64,000 nt of DNA from Odontesthes bonariensis (Eukaryota; Chordata; Actinopteri; Atheriniformes; Atherinopsidae): assembly GCF_027942865.1 (NCBI RefSeq), contig NC_134515.1, positions 26,248,227 to 26,312,226 of the forward strand, given 5' to 3'. This document shows, piece after piece, positions 22,847-31,720 of this stretch. A model generated the notes under the pieces. The model ran no database searches, was not told the origin of the DNA, and saw only the letters and a list, made by a program, of their open reading frames with translations. The position numbers and the translations under genes were made by a program. The stretch's first letter is position 1. Every line of letters begins with the position of its first letter.

Positions 22847-25800
22847 CTATGAAAATAGCTTCATTTTCAGCTGCTGTATTTTTACATTGAGCTTGTGTCC
22901 ATCCAGATTCATTACGATTTTCTGGAAGAACTCGAAGGTGTACTTCAGATTTTCAGGAAAGGCCAGATCAAGGGCATAAATGAGCCCGAATAGCATGATG
23001 AAGCCCATGGTGACACTTCCAAGGTTGTTGAAGACTTTAATACCCTCAATCACAACTCCCACGTCTTCAGGCTCCTCATGTCCGTCTCTTCGGATTGTGT
23101 AAAGGCCCATGACTGTGGTGGTGATGTCCCTCTCTGCATCCTCAACAGCAGTGGGCTGAACAACACAAACACAGGAAACAAATTTAATTAAAATTCCAAA
23201 TAACAAACAGAAAACCATATACAAAATATAAATGCAACAGTTTATCAGTTGTTTTGATCAAAAAACAGGTGCCAATTCTAAGATGGCTGTAGCCTACAAC
23301 ATTTGACCTAAGATATCTGGCCATTGGTAGTAATTGTGGTGTGTCAGATTTCATAGAATCGCCGGTTGTACACATCAGTGTTGTTTCCAGGGGGGTATTC
23401 CAGAGAGCGGGTTTTGTGACAACTCAGAGTAAGTGAACCCTGATACGAGGGAAACTCTGGGTTTTCCGTTCCATTACGTCACGAGCGCAACTCAGAGTTA
23501 ACATACTGAGAGTCACCTGAACTAACTCAGATCAGCTGTTCTGGAACTGAAAACTGAGTTTCACTTCACAGAGTAGTCAACTCAAGAGTTGGGCTCAGAG
23601 TTTGTTGAACCTCCTTTCTGGAATACCCCTCTCGAGTCTTTATGGTGTTTCATAGCATTTCTCATTTTAAATGAAAGCCTGACTTAGACTATTCTTATAG
23701 TACTTATAACTAATCAGAACCCATCTTCACCTGCTGGAAAAATGCTTAAAAAGTTAGTCAACGACAGATAAGAGAACCGGATAGCAACAGAGACTCTCAG
23801 GTCACCTATTTCACAGACTACTCCCCAGAGGAGGAGGCATTTTCACCTCCAGAATCTGAGGCACACAACATGGATGACAGTGGACTGAGCCCAATCAACT
23901 TCAGCTCCAGCACTGCCTGAAACTGCAGCTGTCAAAGCCAAGGCTGTAGCAGTGCAAGAGAGCTGAGTGGTATGTTAGTAACAGCTTTATGGCTAACATT
24001 CTTCAGTTTTAAAGCTATGCAATTGCAGTGAACCCCTTTGAATCTAACATGGAAAATATTAAGCAAAACTCACTGAGAACCCAAATCCATCCCTACTTAT
24101 AAAGGTGGTATGTGTCTGTGTATGTCATGTGTATCTTTGTATAATTCAGTCTATAGAGTGAAATAAATGCAAGAAATGTAGAAAAAAGGTGAGTTACAAT
24201 ATTCTTTATGTTGCATGATTACATTAGTGATACATATGGGTAACAGTTATACTACATGAGAAAGAAATGTATTAACTTACCAAATACTCTTTAAAGAACA
24301 CATCCGGGTCTTCATTGACGTAGACCACAAGGCTTCTTAGGATGCACTCCCTCCTTATGTTGATGTCATCGCACTAAAACATGGGTGACAAAGACATCTA
24401 GTTGTGATTGTGGTGCAGGTAGGTTTTCTCTGATCATGTAGCATCAATTTCCTCGTGTTATCAAAATACCATATTTTCAGTTGTTAAGTACTTCATTAGA
24501 TGAGTAGCTACATATGAAAAAAACTAAACTACCACCTGACAGTGAAAGTTTATTTGAAGCATTTACTAACCAAGTCTTTTATTGCCAGGATGCGCTTGAT
24601 CTTTTGCCCCTTAACTCCTCCTTTGCGTGCGAAGATCTCCATTAGCTTGTCCGAAAAGTGGTCAAACTGTGACAGGAACTTTGATTGCAGTGGCTTGGTG
24701 GTGATGCGTAAGAACTCTGCATTCACCTGAAAAATTTTGCAACAATGTACATACATTTTACTTTTGTAAAAAAAAAAAAAATTAATCAATACTGCTTTAA
24801 AGGGATGCAGGATTATTGCAAAATACAAACTGCAGAAATGAATCACCATGAACAATAGAAATTGACAGCACACAAACATTTACTTACTTCATTCGGCTCA
24901 AACAGAGCAGGCCATCTGTTTTTGAAGTCTCCTATCATAGGCCTCTGCTCCACAACTTCGAGACATCTGTGGGAGAAGGTTTTCTCCATTTTTGCTTTTA
25001 TCACTACTTCATTATCACGCTTTTTCAGTTCTGACAATAAAGCAATTCTCTCGTTCTCCAAGCTCTCTGCAGTTTCACCTTTTGGGTGTAGAGGAATGTA
25101 GTTAACTTCAGCCTTTCTAGGCTTCTTGATATTAGCTGCAGCTTTGCCTTGGCCTTCTCGCTTATGTTTCAAGGAGTTCACACGGATTTCAGGATGACCG
25201 AGTCTCCTAAGCTTTGTTCGATAATTTTGCATTTTATATTTTAGAGACTGTTTCCATCCCCAAAATCCCGTCTTGGATCCTAGCTGCCCCAAACAAGGAT
25301 GGGTCCTTGTCAAAGCTGCTGCTACCTCTTCACACTGGTAGTCTTTTGGGTATTTAGTGTATTTTATCATTTCCTGAGCTAGACCATCAAGGATGATACC
25401 TTTTAGCTTTGGGCCAGGGTTGAAGTATGTTCCATTTGTTTCAAACTCATTGTTATTTTGCTGTAGCTCAAATTCAGCCTCGTAGGTGAATTTAGGGACC
25501 ACAAAGACTTTGGGCCAGGAGGACAACCCCCCATGCTGAATTTCTGGGGATGAATGTGGAGTCGATGTGTAGAGCGTATCAGCGCTGCTTGATGAGGCTA
25601 CAGACGAAGAAGACAATGTAGTATTTATAGCCTCATCAGACCGTTCTACTGGGTACAATGAGATGTAGGAATCCTCAGGTGGTGTGAGAGACATGTATAT
25701 TACTTTGAGTGTGCTCTTATTTTGGATTTCAGATGTTGAAGTTAGATTCATGAACTCCTTAAAATCAGAATCCATGTACTGCATACGGAAGTCCTCATGC

Positions 25801-25928
25801 AATTGAAAGGATGTCTTTACAAGATGATGCAGTTCAGGCACTGTTTCTGGAATTCCAGAAACCAGGTGCAATTTTCTTGAGTCACTTCCATCACCAAAGA
25901 TGATCCGTAGAACAACTGGATCTGCCAT
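22847..25928 (-). CDS. EnSpm partner gene: PB1-like N-terminal domain, 4 exons, 532 aa
   Basis: Exons at 25928-24888, 24726-24571, 24373-24281 and 23155-22847 join in phase with GT-AG splice sites (1041+156+93+309 bases, stop at 22847). The N-terminus (VLRIIFGDGSDSRKLHLVSG ... FRMQYMDSDFKEFMNL) looks like a PB1-type fold. A Ser-rich linker, a basic YKMQNYRTKLRRLG segment, FKNRWPALFEPNEV, and a hydrophobic C-terminal helix region (GFIMLFGLIYALDLAFPENL) follow. Fish genomes hold many such predicted proteins, often labelled sterile alpha motif domain-containing protein 3-like. I infer that this family is the second protein of EnSpm-like elements, perhaps the TNPA-like DNA binder, since it lies within the inverted repeats and on the transposase strand. 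The role is unproven. Confidence 0.8.
23386..23632. mobile_element. Fold-back MITE nested in EnSpm partner-gene intron 3
   Basis: GGGGTATTCCAGAGAGCGGGTT on the left is mirrored by AACCTCCTTTCTGGAATACCCC on the right, with repeated AACTCAGAGT motifs between. It encodes no protein. The ends resemble a common fish MITE family, probably Harbinger-type. Confidence 0.8.
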
Positions 25929-26084
25929 TTTGGAACACCTTTACTCCTGATCTGACACAACTGAGAAGTAGGACAACAAATTAATACATAAGCACCATAT
26001 ACTGTATTAAATGCAAATAAAAATAGTATTAGATTAAGCCACACACAGTTTTTGCAATGATCCCTCAAATACCATGTATAATAT

Positions 26085-26345
26085 CAAACACTTGACACAT
26101 GATTATTATGTTTTATAACCCATAAATAAACTTCTGAATTTGAATTGATCTTTTTTTTTAATCTCTTTTTGCAGCTAGTTCTCTGCAAGGACACACATGA
26201 CACTGGAATGTAGATACTTCTAATGGCTTTGGAGTTGGCTGTTTAGCAAACACTTGACACATGATTATCATATTCTATAACCTATATATAAACTTAGGAA
26301 TTTGAATTCATTCTATAACCTATATATAAACTTAGGAATTTGAAT
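26085..26345 (-). repeat. Tandem duplication containing a scrap of the transposase zinc-finger exon
   Basis: Bases 26172-26250 repeat 28949-29027 of the transposase gene, the segment coding the third finger (FQCHVCSC), with a few changes. On both sides lies CAAACACTTGACACATGATTAT and a TTTGAATTCAT-type stretch, and the latter is itself duplicated at about 26268-26348. The scrap is outside the open frame, so it is non-coding here. Confidence 0.8.
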
Positions 26346-26508
26346 TCATCTTTTTTCTGAATTTTACTCTTTTAAAAGAAAAAAAAATTAGCACTTGGGA
26401 CAACAGACAAAATCAGCACATGGGACAATGCAGACAATATGTCTTCAATCAGGCTCATATCAGAAAATTGATACATCAGCTGAGCTCCACTATTTATATT
26501 CAATAATA

Positions 26509-29202
26509 TCACCAACCTTTAACGATGACAAATCTTTTCAACATTACCATGCGCAGACCCCCAACGCTGTATTCCACAAGGGGATATGGGTCCTCCAAAT
26601 CACCAAGCTCAATAAGGGCAACCTCTTTAGTAGGTGAGGCAGACAGTTCAAAGCCACCATAATGCTCCCTATACCAAGCACAGACATCTCTCACTAGAAA
26701 ACACAGCTTCTCCTTTACAATGCACAGCTGAATTATCTCATTAAATTTTGGAAGTCCATCAACAGATCCATGTACAATGAGCATCCCTTTGCTGTAACAT
26801 ACACCACTGTGAGACACATGTTTTGCCATATGGACCTCAGTCACCTCTGGATATCTCTGATGCAGGTTAGATCTTATTTCCTCACTAAGGACATCGACAG
26901 GCATGACAGAGACATCTGCAACCTCCAAGGATGACTTCTTGAGGGTGGAGGCATGTGTGTGATAGGCAAGCATAAACTGATGTTTAATAGCGAGTGAGCG
27001 AGGTATATTTTTAAAGCAGTTTGTGTGCCGAGCAACCTGCTTGAAAAAGCTATGCTTAGCCTCAAACCTCATTGTCCACAATGCAACCAGAGGTCCAAAG
27101 CAACGGATCATTTCCGGATAATGCTCTACAAAGTGATGTTTAGGTAAGAGCTTAGCATGTGGAAAGAGTTCAAGATAGCGCTGTCTGTGATCATAGATCT
27201 TGGCCTCAAGATATGCAATGGTCTCATCTGTGTGTACAGGGGCCACAACCAACTCAACAATATCCTTAAGATCCAAAATTACCAGCCATGCTGGTTCATC
27301 TTCTGGTACAATATGCCCAATCAGAAAGGGGAGAAATCTTAACAATGCCCAATTTTCGTGTGCATTACCGCCTACAGTGTTTCTAGATGTGAAAGAGCGT
27401 GGTATGGCATGTGGGCGATTGGTTTTGTCTCCCCATTTGTATGGAAATGTCTGAATCAATGTGTTAAGGAAATCAAGAGTAAAGTATTTTTTCCAGATCA
27501 ATAAACTAATACAGCGTGCAAGTTCGACTGGAACAACACCCTCAAAGAGGTCGTGCACAATGTCTGGAGGATAGCCAGTGCTGACATGAAAATGAGAAAG
27601 GTGCTCTGTTAAAACACACTGTTTTTTGACACCACAGCAAATAGTTGCACTTTCCTGAGCAGACAGAGCATGAACGTCATGGATATCTCTGGTTCTAAGT
27701 TGAAAAGCACCAGACTTCACATCCTTGGTCTGAAATTCTGACTTATCTCCTGTACAAAATCTGCACACTGACCCACTAGAAAAACTCTCAACAAAACCAC
27801 CTATCGCATGGGCACCAAGATTGTCAGCAATTACACACTGCACAGAACCTTTAACAAACTGACCAACCTGCGAAATAAAGACCCCGTGCTGTTCTAGTAT
27901 ATTCAGGTCTTGCAAAAGTGGCTCTAACACTTTTTTAAAGCCATAGGATTTGACGTCATCAGATTTGCAAAGAACAGCTAAATAGATTGAGGTTAGTTTG
28001 GAATGGGAACCTGGTGGCAAATTACCTAAAACCCAGTAGACACCACAGAGTTTGTGTTTTTTTCGAGACGTCCCAAGAGGGTTACATATCTCGAAATCAT
28101 CAACATAAAGATGAACTGCTATTCTAAAACCTTCACCTTCAGACAGGAAAGGATTTTGTTTGAAGTACTGACCGTCTCTTATGGTTCGGTACTCTTGTAA
28201 GGAAGACAATAGCTGGCTTTGTATTCTTGGAGTTTCGAGATGATCAAGGACACCTTTATGAAAGAGCAACTGCTGCAAAGATTGCAATAGAGGTATGTAC
28301 TGAAATGTTTTTTTCTTTTGGGCATCTAGTATGTACTCAACTGGCTCCACTACCCTAAAATGAGAAGTATAGTATTGTGTACGTTTATAAGCAGTAGCAA
28401 GAGGGCCATCCTTTGCAATAGCTATGCCTAATGGGTTAGATTTACATATAACAGTGGAAAGCTCATCAACAACTGAATCTTCAACTTCTAGATTATGGCT
28501 CTGAAATACAGCAGAAACTGTAGCTTTTGTGAAAGGCAAAGATTCTGTACTTAATACATAGTGAAGTTCTGAGAGGACCTCATCAATTACAGCTTTTGGA
28601 ATATGAACAATATTTTCCAACTTCAACAAAATGCATGCAATTTTCTCTTCAATAAAATTAGTTGGGTGTAACTCTGCAGAATTATCACAACTTAGTGTTT
28701 CGTATTCATGATCGGTGTCTATGGATTCTGTTAGCCCATCTGCAGAATTATCTGACTGATTCAAATTAGTACTTGTACTGATAAGATTTGCTTGAAAGTC
28801 TTTTAATGAATATTGGTTGTGTTTCCTGTTTTTGTGTGTGTTAAATGTACTGTAAATGTTGGTTTTAAATTTACAGCCTAAAAACACACATGGAACTGTC
28901 TCATTCTGCCTGAGATGACCATTTAGGTGTTGAAAAAAATCTCTTTCTGTAGCTAGTTCTCTGCAAGAACACACATGACACTGGAATGTAGATAATTCTA
29001 ATGGCTTTGGAGTTGGTTGTTTAGCATGACTTTTATATGTGTGATTTAATAGCTTAGTCCATGTATTAAATGTACAAGGGCAATCTGCGTATGGACATGG
29101 AAAATGACAACTACCCCTAAAATGCCCATGTGTCTGCCTGAAATGCTTCAGCAACAAATACCTGCTAGGTAGTTCTACACTGCATTCTTTGCACTTCCAC
29201 AT
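26509..29202 (-). CDS. EnSpm/CACTA-like transposase with N-terminal C2H2 zinc fingers, 897 aa
   Basis: This single uninterrupted frame would catalyse cut-and-paste movement of the surrounding element in the nucleus. The N-terminus has four C2H2-like fingers: CKEC...HFRQTH (residues 4-25), CPYADC...HTYKSH (about 36-59), CHVCSC...HLNGH (about 76-96) and CVFLGC...HKNRKH (about 105-129). They presumably bind the element's ends. The central and C-terminal parts carry TNP2/Transposase_21-like features by memory of the family: HLYVDDFEICNPLG, QCVIADNLGAHAIGGF, a CRFC pair, GYPPDIVHDLFEGVVPVEL (about residue 550) and KHHFVEHYPEMIR (about 690). The start at 29202 is the first Met before the first finger. 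No poly(A) or intron evidence was sought beyond the stop. The catalytic residues are not assigned with certainty. Confidence 0.85.
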   Translation of the reverse strand: MWKCKECSVELPSRYLLLKHFRQTHGHFRGSCHFPCPYADCPCTFNTWTKLLNHTYKSHAKQPTPKPLELSTFQCHVCSCRELATERDFFQHLNGHLRQNETVPCVFLGCKFKTNIYSTFNTHKNRKHNQYSLKDFQANLISTSTNLNQSDNSADGLTESIDTDHEYETLSCDNSAELHPTNFIEEKIACILLKLENIVHIPKAVIDEVLSELHYVLSTESLPFTKATVSAVFQSHNLEVEDSVVDELSTVICKSNPLGIAIAKDGPLATAYKRTQYYTSHFRVVEPVEYILDAQKKKTFQYIPLLQSLQQLLFHKGVLDHLETPRIQSQLLSSLQEYRTIRDGQYFKQNPFLSEGEGFRIAVHLYVDDFEICNPLGTSRKKHKLCGVYWVLGNLPPGSHSKLTSIYLAVLCKSDDVKSYGFKKVLEPLLQDLNILEQHGVFISQVGQFVKGSVQCVIADNLGAHAIGGFVESFSSGSVCRFCTGDKSEFQTKDVKSGAFQLRTRDIHDVHALSAQESATICCGVKKQCVLTEHLSHFHVSTGYPPDIVHDLFEGVVPVELARCISLLIWKKYFTLDFLNTLIQTFPYKWGDKTNRPHAIPRSFTSRNTVGGNAHENWALLRFLPFLIGHIVPEDEPAWLVILDLKDIVELVVAPVHTDETIAYLEAKIYDHRQRYLELFPHAKLLPKHHFVEHYPEMIRCFGPLVALWTMRFEAKHSFFKQVARHTNCFKNIPRSLAIKHQFMLAYHTHASTLKKSSLEVADVSVMPVDVLSEEIRSNLHQRYPEVTEVHMAKHVSHSGVCYSKGMLIVHGSVDGLPKFNEIIQLCIVKEKLCFLVRDVCAWYREHYGGFELSASPTKEVALIELGDLEDPYPLVEYSVGGLRMVMLKRFVIVKGW

Positions 29203-30225
29203 TCATTATCCTGAAATGGAGAGAAAAGTCAATAAGCACAATTCAAATTTAACATCTGAAAATTGTATAGATCATACCTTGCCAGCATTAAATAGGCTGT
29301 CTATTACTTACAATCACCAAGAGGTTGCCTCCAGTAGCATGGTACCATTAATGAAACTGCAAAAGATAAGACAAAAATCCATTCCATCATTTCTCAAACA
29401 AACAGAAGCACATGGCTACTTAATATGCAAAATTACTGTTTCCTTTTTTTTTTTTTTTCTATTTTCATGGCTGACAGACTGTAGGCTAGCCTTTGGTGTT
29501 GTACACTATAGATATCACATAAATCCCACACAAAGCATTCAAAACGGCGATTTTTGACAAGTTTGCACCAGTAATTGGTCTTTTATAAGCCATGAAAGTC
29601 AAGGACACAAGTGTGCGATAGTGTCTGTGAGTGGGGGAGGGGAGAGGAGCTCTGCCAAAACAGGTCCATTTCGAGAGGTCATGTTCTTGTTCACATTTTT
29701 TCCAGAAAAGATGTGTGGTTATAACCTCTTTTATATACAGCCTATGAGTATAACACTTGTCAGAGTAACCTCAGACACTTAGCCTACTCAACTGTATTTT
29801 CCCTCCTGTATCTTAGCTAGCGACTTCACTTCACTGACGGTAAAACTCGTCCGGCTTCACGGTCTGTTAACAGCAAGCTTTATAAATACAACAAAATAAA
29901 GTACTCACCGTTGAGTGGAATAGTGGAAAACAGCTATCTCGCAGAGTCGCAGCAGTGTCAACAGAAGATGTTCAACTCCGAGAGGGTGGAAGCGAAAAAG
30001 ACCGGGAGAAAGAGACGGTGGGAGCGTGTTACCTCGCACATGCGCAATGGGCGGTCCCAATTCAAATGAAACTCATTTGTTTTGAGTTTGTGAACGTCAG
30101 GTTGAAATTATTATGTCATCTCAACTAAATGTACATGTATAAGTTTTTAATAGATTTATTTGACAAAATCAAACAACAATTAATTGTGTCACTTCAAAGA
30201 AGGGCTTGAATCAGTTTTTTGAGTG
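29203..30225 (-). promoter_or_regulatory. EnSpm 5' region upstream of the transposase
   Basis: About 1 kb between the transposase start and the right terminus carries no long frame on the minus strand. It should hold the element's promoter. AACTCATTTG and CTCAAAAC/GTTTTGAG motifs near 30065-30090 echo the terminal sequence. No TATA box can be assigned safely. Confidence 0.4.
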
Positions 30226-30355
30226 TGGAGACTGCAGATGGAGGTGCAGAGGAAGTTGAGGCTGCAGATGGAGATGCAGAGGAAGTGGAGACTGCAGATG
30301 GAGGTGCAGAGGAAGTGGAGACTGCAGATGGAGGTGCAGAGGAAGTGGAGGCAGA
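30226..30355 (-). repeat. 30-bp coding tandem repeat (right block)
   Basis: Four further units of the same 30-bp repeat as at 21585-21874, in the same frame. They continue upstream into FKAYVLKRQ. This is the other half of the array that the EnSpm-like element split. Confidence 0.93.
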
Positions 30356-30779
30356 TGTCTGTCTCTTCAAGACATATGCCTTGAACGAGGTCATGTTGGT
30401 GTTGGGCCGGGCATCTGCTGTAACCAGGTACTTAATGAGGGTCTGGGCCTCCTTGCTCTGGTCCTCATAAACCTTCTTCAAGGAGCGGCCTTTGAAATCT
30501 CCAAACTCCATGCAGTTTCCCGTGCTCTTGCCTGCATGTCCTGCTTCTTCCTAAACTTCTCCAGTTCCTCTGTCATCTCTCTGATTTGTGGAACGGCTGT
30601 TTATTTTGTGATAGAGGGGTTGCCTGTGCTCTTTCATTTGAGATACTATGCACAAAATATATTGCATAGCCAAGACTGTTCTCCAGGAGCCATCTAAATC
30701 TCTGGCCTTGGTACATACCAAACTGAAGCTGGCAGTGAGCCAGGACTAAAAAGTCAAAAAACTGGATACGCATACATTC

Positions 30780-31715
30780 TGTCAGGGTGGGTGAGTAGGC
30801 AGGACGCAGATGTGGACTCAGAGGATGTAAAAGGTAAACTGGGTTTTATGAGAAAAACTTAGGGTCCGTTTATACTAATCTGTTTCTATATCGTTTCTAT
30901 TGCGGATGCACTGTCCATTTACATTAAAATACTGGAATACGACTTCATAGGTGGAAGGATTCAAAGACGCCGGAGCCCACGTAAGCATTGGCATACGATG
31001 CTGATTTTAGCAGTTGTAAACGGGGAGAAACGGGGATCCGCAGTGCTGAGCTCTAGCCAATCGGCTTTTATAATGAGAACCCAGCCACAGCAGCAACGCA
31101 AGCCGTACATGGAGCGCCGCTTTTGGGTTAAACCGGGAAGAAGCAGCGCATGGTGGGGCAATTTCGTGGACCAAGTTGTTGTCGCCGAAGAATGGTTAAT
31201 ATAAAGCAGTTGCTCATGCTCCAGATGCAAGGGCGATCATGTGATGTGATGGCTGATTAGTCATGTGACTAGCGAATCAACCGATCCCCGTTTCAGTGTA
31301 AATGTAAATAGTTTGCAAGACGCCGACACGTAGAAATGGTGAAATGAATTAATGTAAACAGAGCCTTAAACTGTGGAACAAAAACATGACAAAAGACTTG
31401 GCATAACGTGCCAAACACTTAGCTTTGATGTGGGGTCGTGGCATGAGGGGGGAAAATCAGGTAACAAGGTAGGTAATGATTTCACAAAATGACAGGGGAG
31501 CCTGGAAACTAAATAGGGGACTGGGAGGGATTAGTGACAGTGTGCAGCTGGGGACAATGACAAACAGGTGACATGAGTCAAGCTAATGAACTGAGAGAGG
31601 GAAAAACAATGGTAAAACCTAACTAAACATGAACTCAAAAACCAAGACATGAAACAACCTAAAACATGACAAAACACAAAACCAAAAACATGGGGAAAAT
31701 CCCGTGGGCGTGACA
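30780..31715. mobile_element. Solo LTR (copy B) with nested PIF/Harbinger element
   Basis: It starts TGTCAGGGTGGGTGAGTAGG and ends CCGTGGGCGTGACA, flanked by an exact 5-bp duplication CATTC (30775-30779, 31716-31720). Without its 504-bp nested insert it is about 430 bp. It is the same family and orientation as copy A at 17676-20460. No internal retroviral genes accompany it. Confidence 0.88.
30862..31365 (+). mobile_element. Deleted PIF/Harbinger element, 504 bp
   Basis: The ends GGGTCCGTTTATACTAAT and, inverted, ATTAATGTAAACAGAGCC are imperfect inverted repeats flanked by TTA on both sides, the usual PIF/Harbinger target. Inside, the plus strand at about 31110-31200 reads MERRFWVKPGRSSAWWGNFV then VVAEEW, like the N-terminal part of fish Harbinger transposases. 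The nuclease domain is gone, so it is non-autonomous. Confidence 0.82.
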
Positions 31716-31720
31716 CATTC

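Larger units (their letters stand above)
21875..30225 (-). mobile_element. EnSpm/CACTA-like DNA transposon, 8351 bp, apparently complete
   Basis: The ends are CACTCAAAAAA and, inverted, TTTTTTGAGTG, matching the CACT-type termini of the superfamily. A 2-bp TG duplication flanks it (a 3-bp GTG reading is also possible), and removing it rejoins the 30-bp repeat array of the host pseudogene. Both genes are on the minus strand: a 897-aa transposase (29202-26509) and a four-exon partner gene (25928-22847). Subterminal DNA includes three 72-bp tandem repeats (21985-22195). A MITE is nested in an intron of the partner gene. Neither gene shows a stop or frameshift, so the copy is a candidate for recent or current activity. 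Confidence 0.85.
14251..30760 (-). pseudogene. Broken multi-exon gene of a teleost repeat family (DUF6729-like, by memory)
   Basis: Separated minus-strand pieces, in transcription order, resemble one large predicted protein family that is abundant in fish genomes. I recall it under DUF6729 but could not check. Pieces: FGMYQGQRFRWLLEN (about 30730-30600), FGDFKGRSLKKVYED (30508), a Ser/Ala/Pro repeat (30355-30226 and 21874-21585), ALLAQGKHLSPSQLAKKLV (21490), GTPEVDDEELVSAAAQF (21230), FKANPRTGKPELVAPLKLWW (17600), VLKMDSTKK (17160), KLAGAAAGTAAGCTNVGN then a stop (17030), WHYMRRFAAGV (16750), DPEDFPLYIMTGTLKKG (16380), ASDVHFQAFLLEGLMRWNDD (16050), GMEYLYSQTG (15480), and LAETMIQLFELNQRTLIQW (14850). 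There are in-frame stops and frameshifts, and two large insertions split it. Function of the intact family is unknown to me; it may itself be mobile. Confidence 0.7.
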
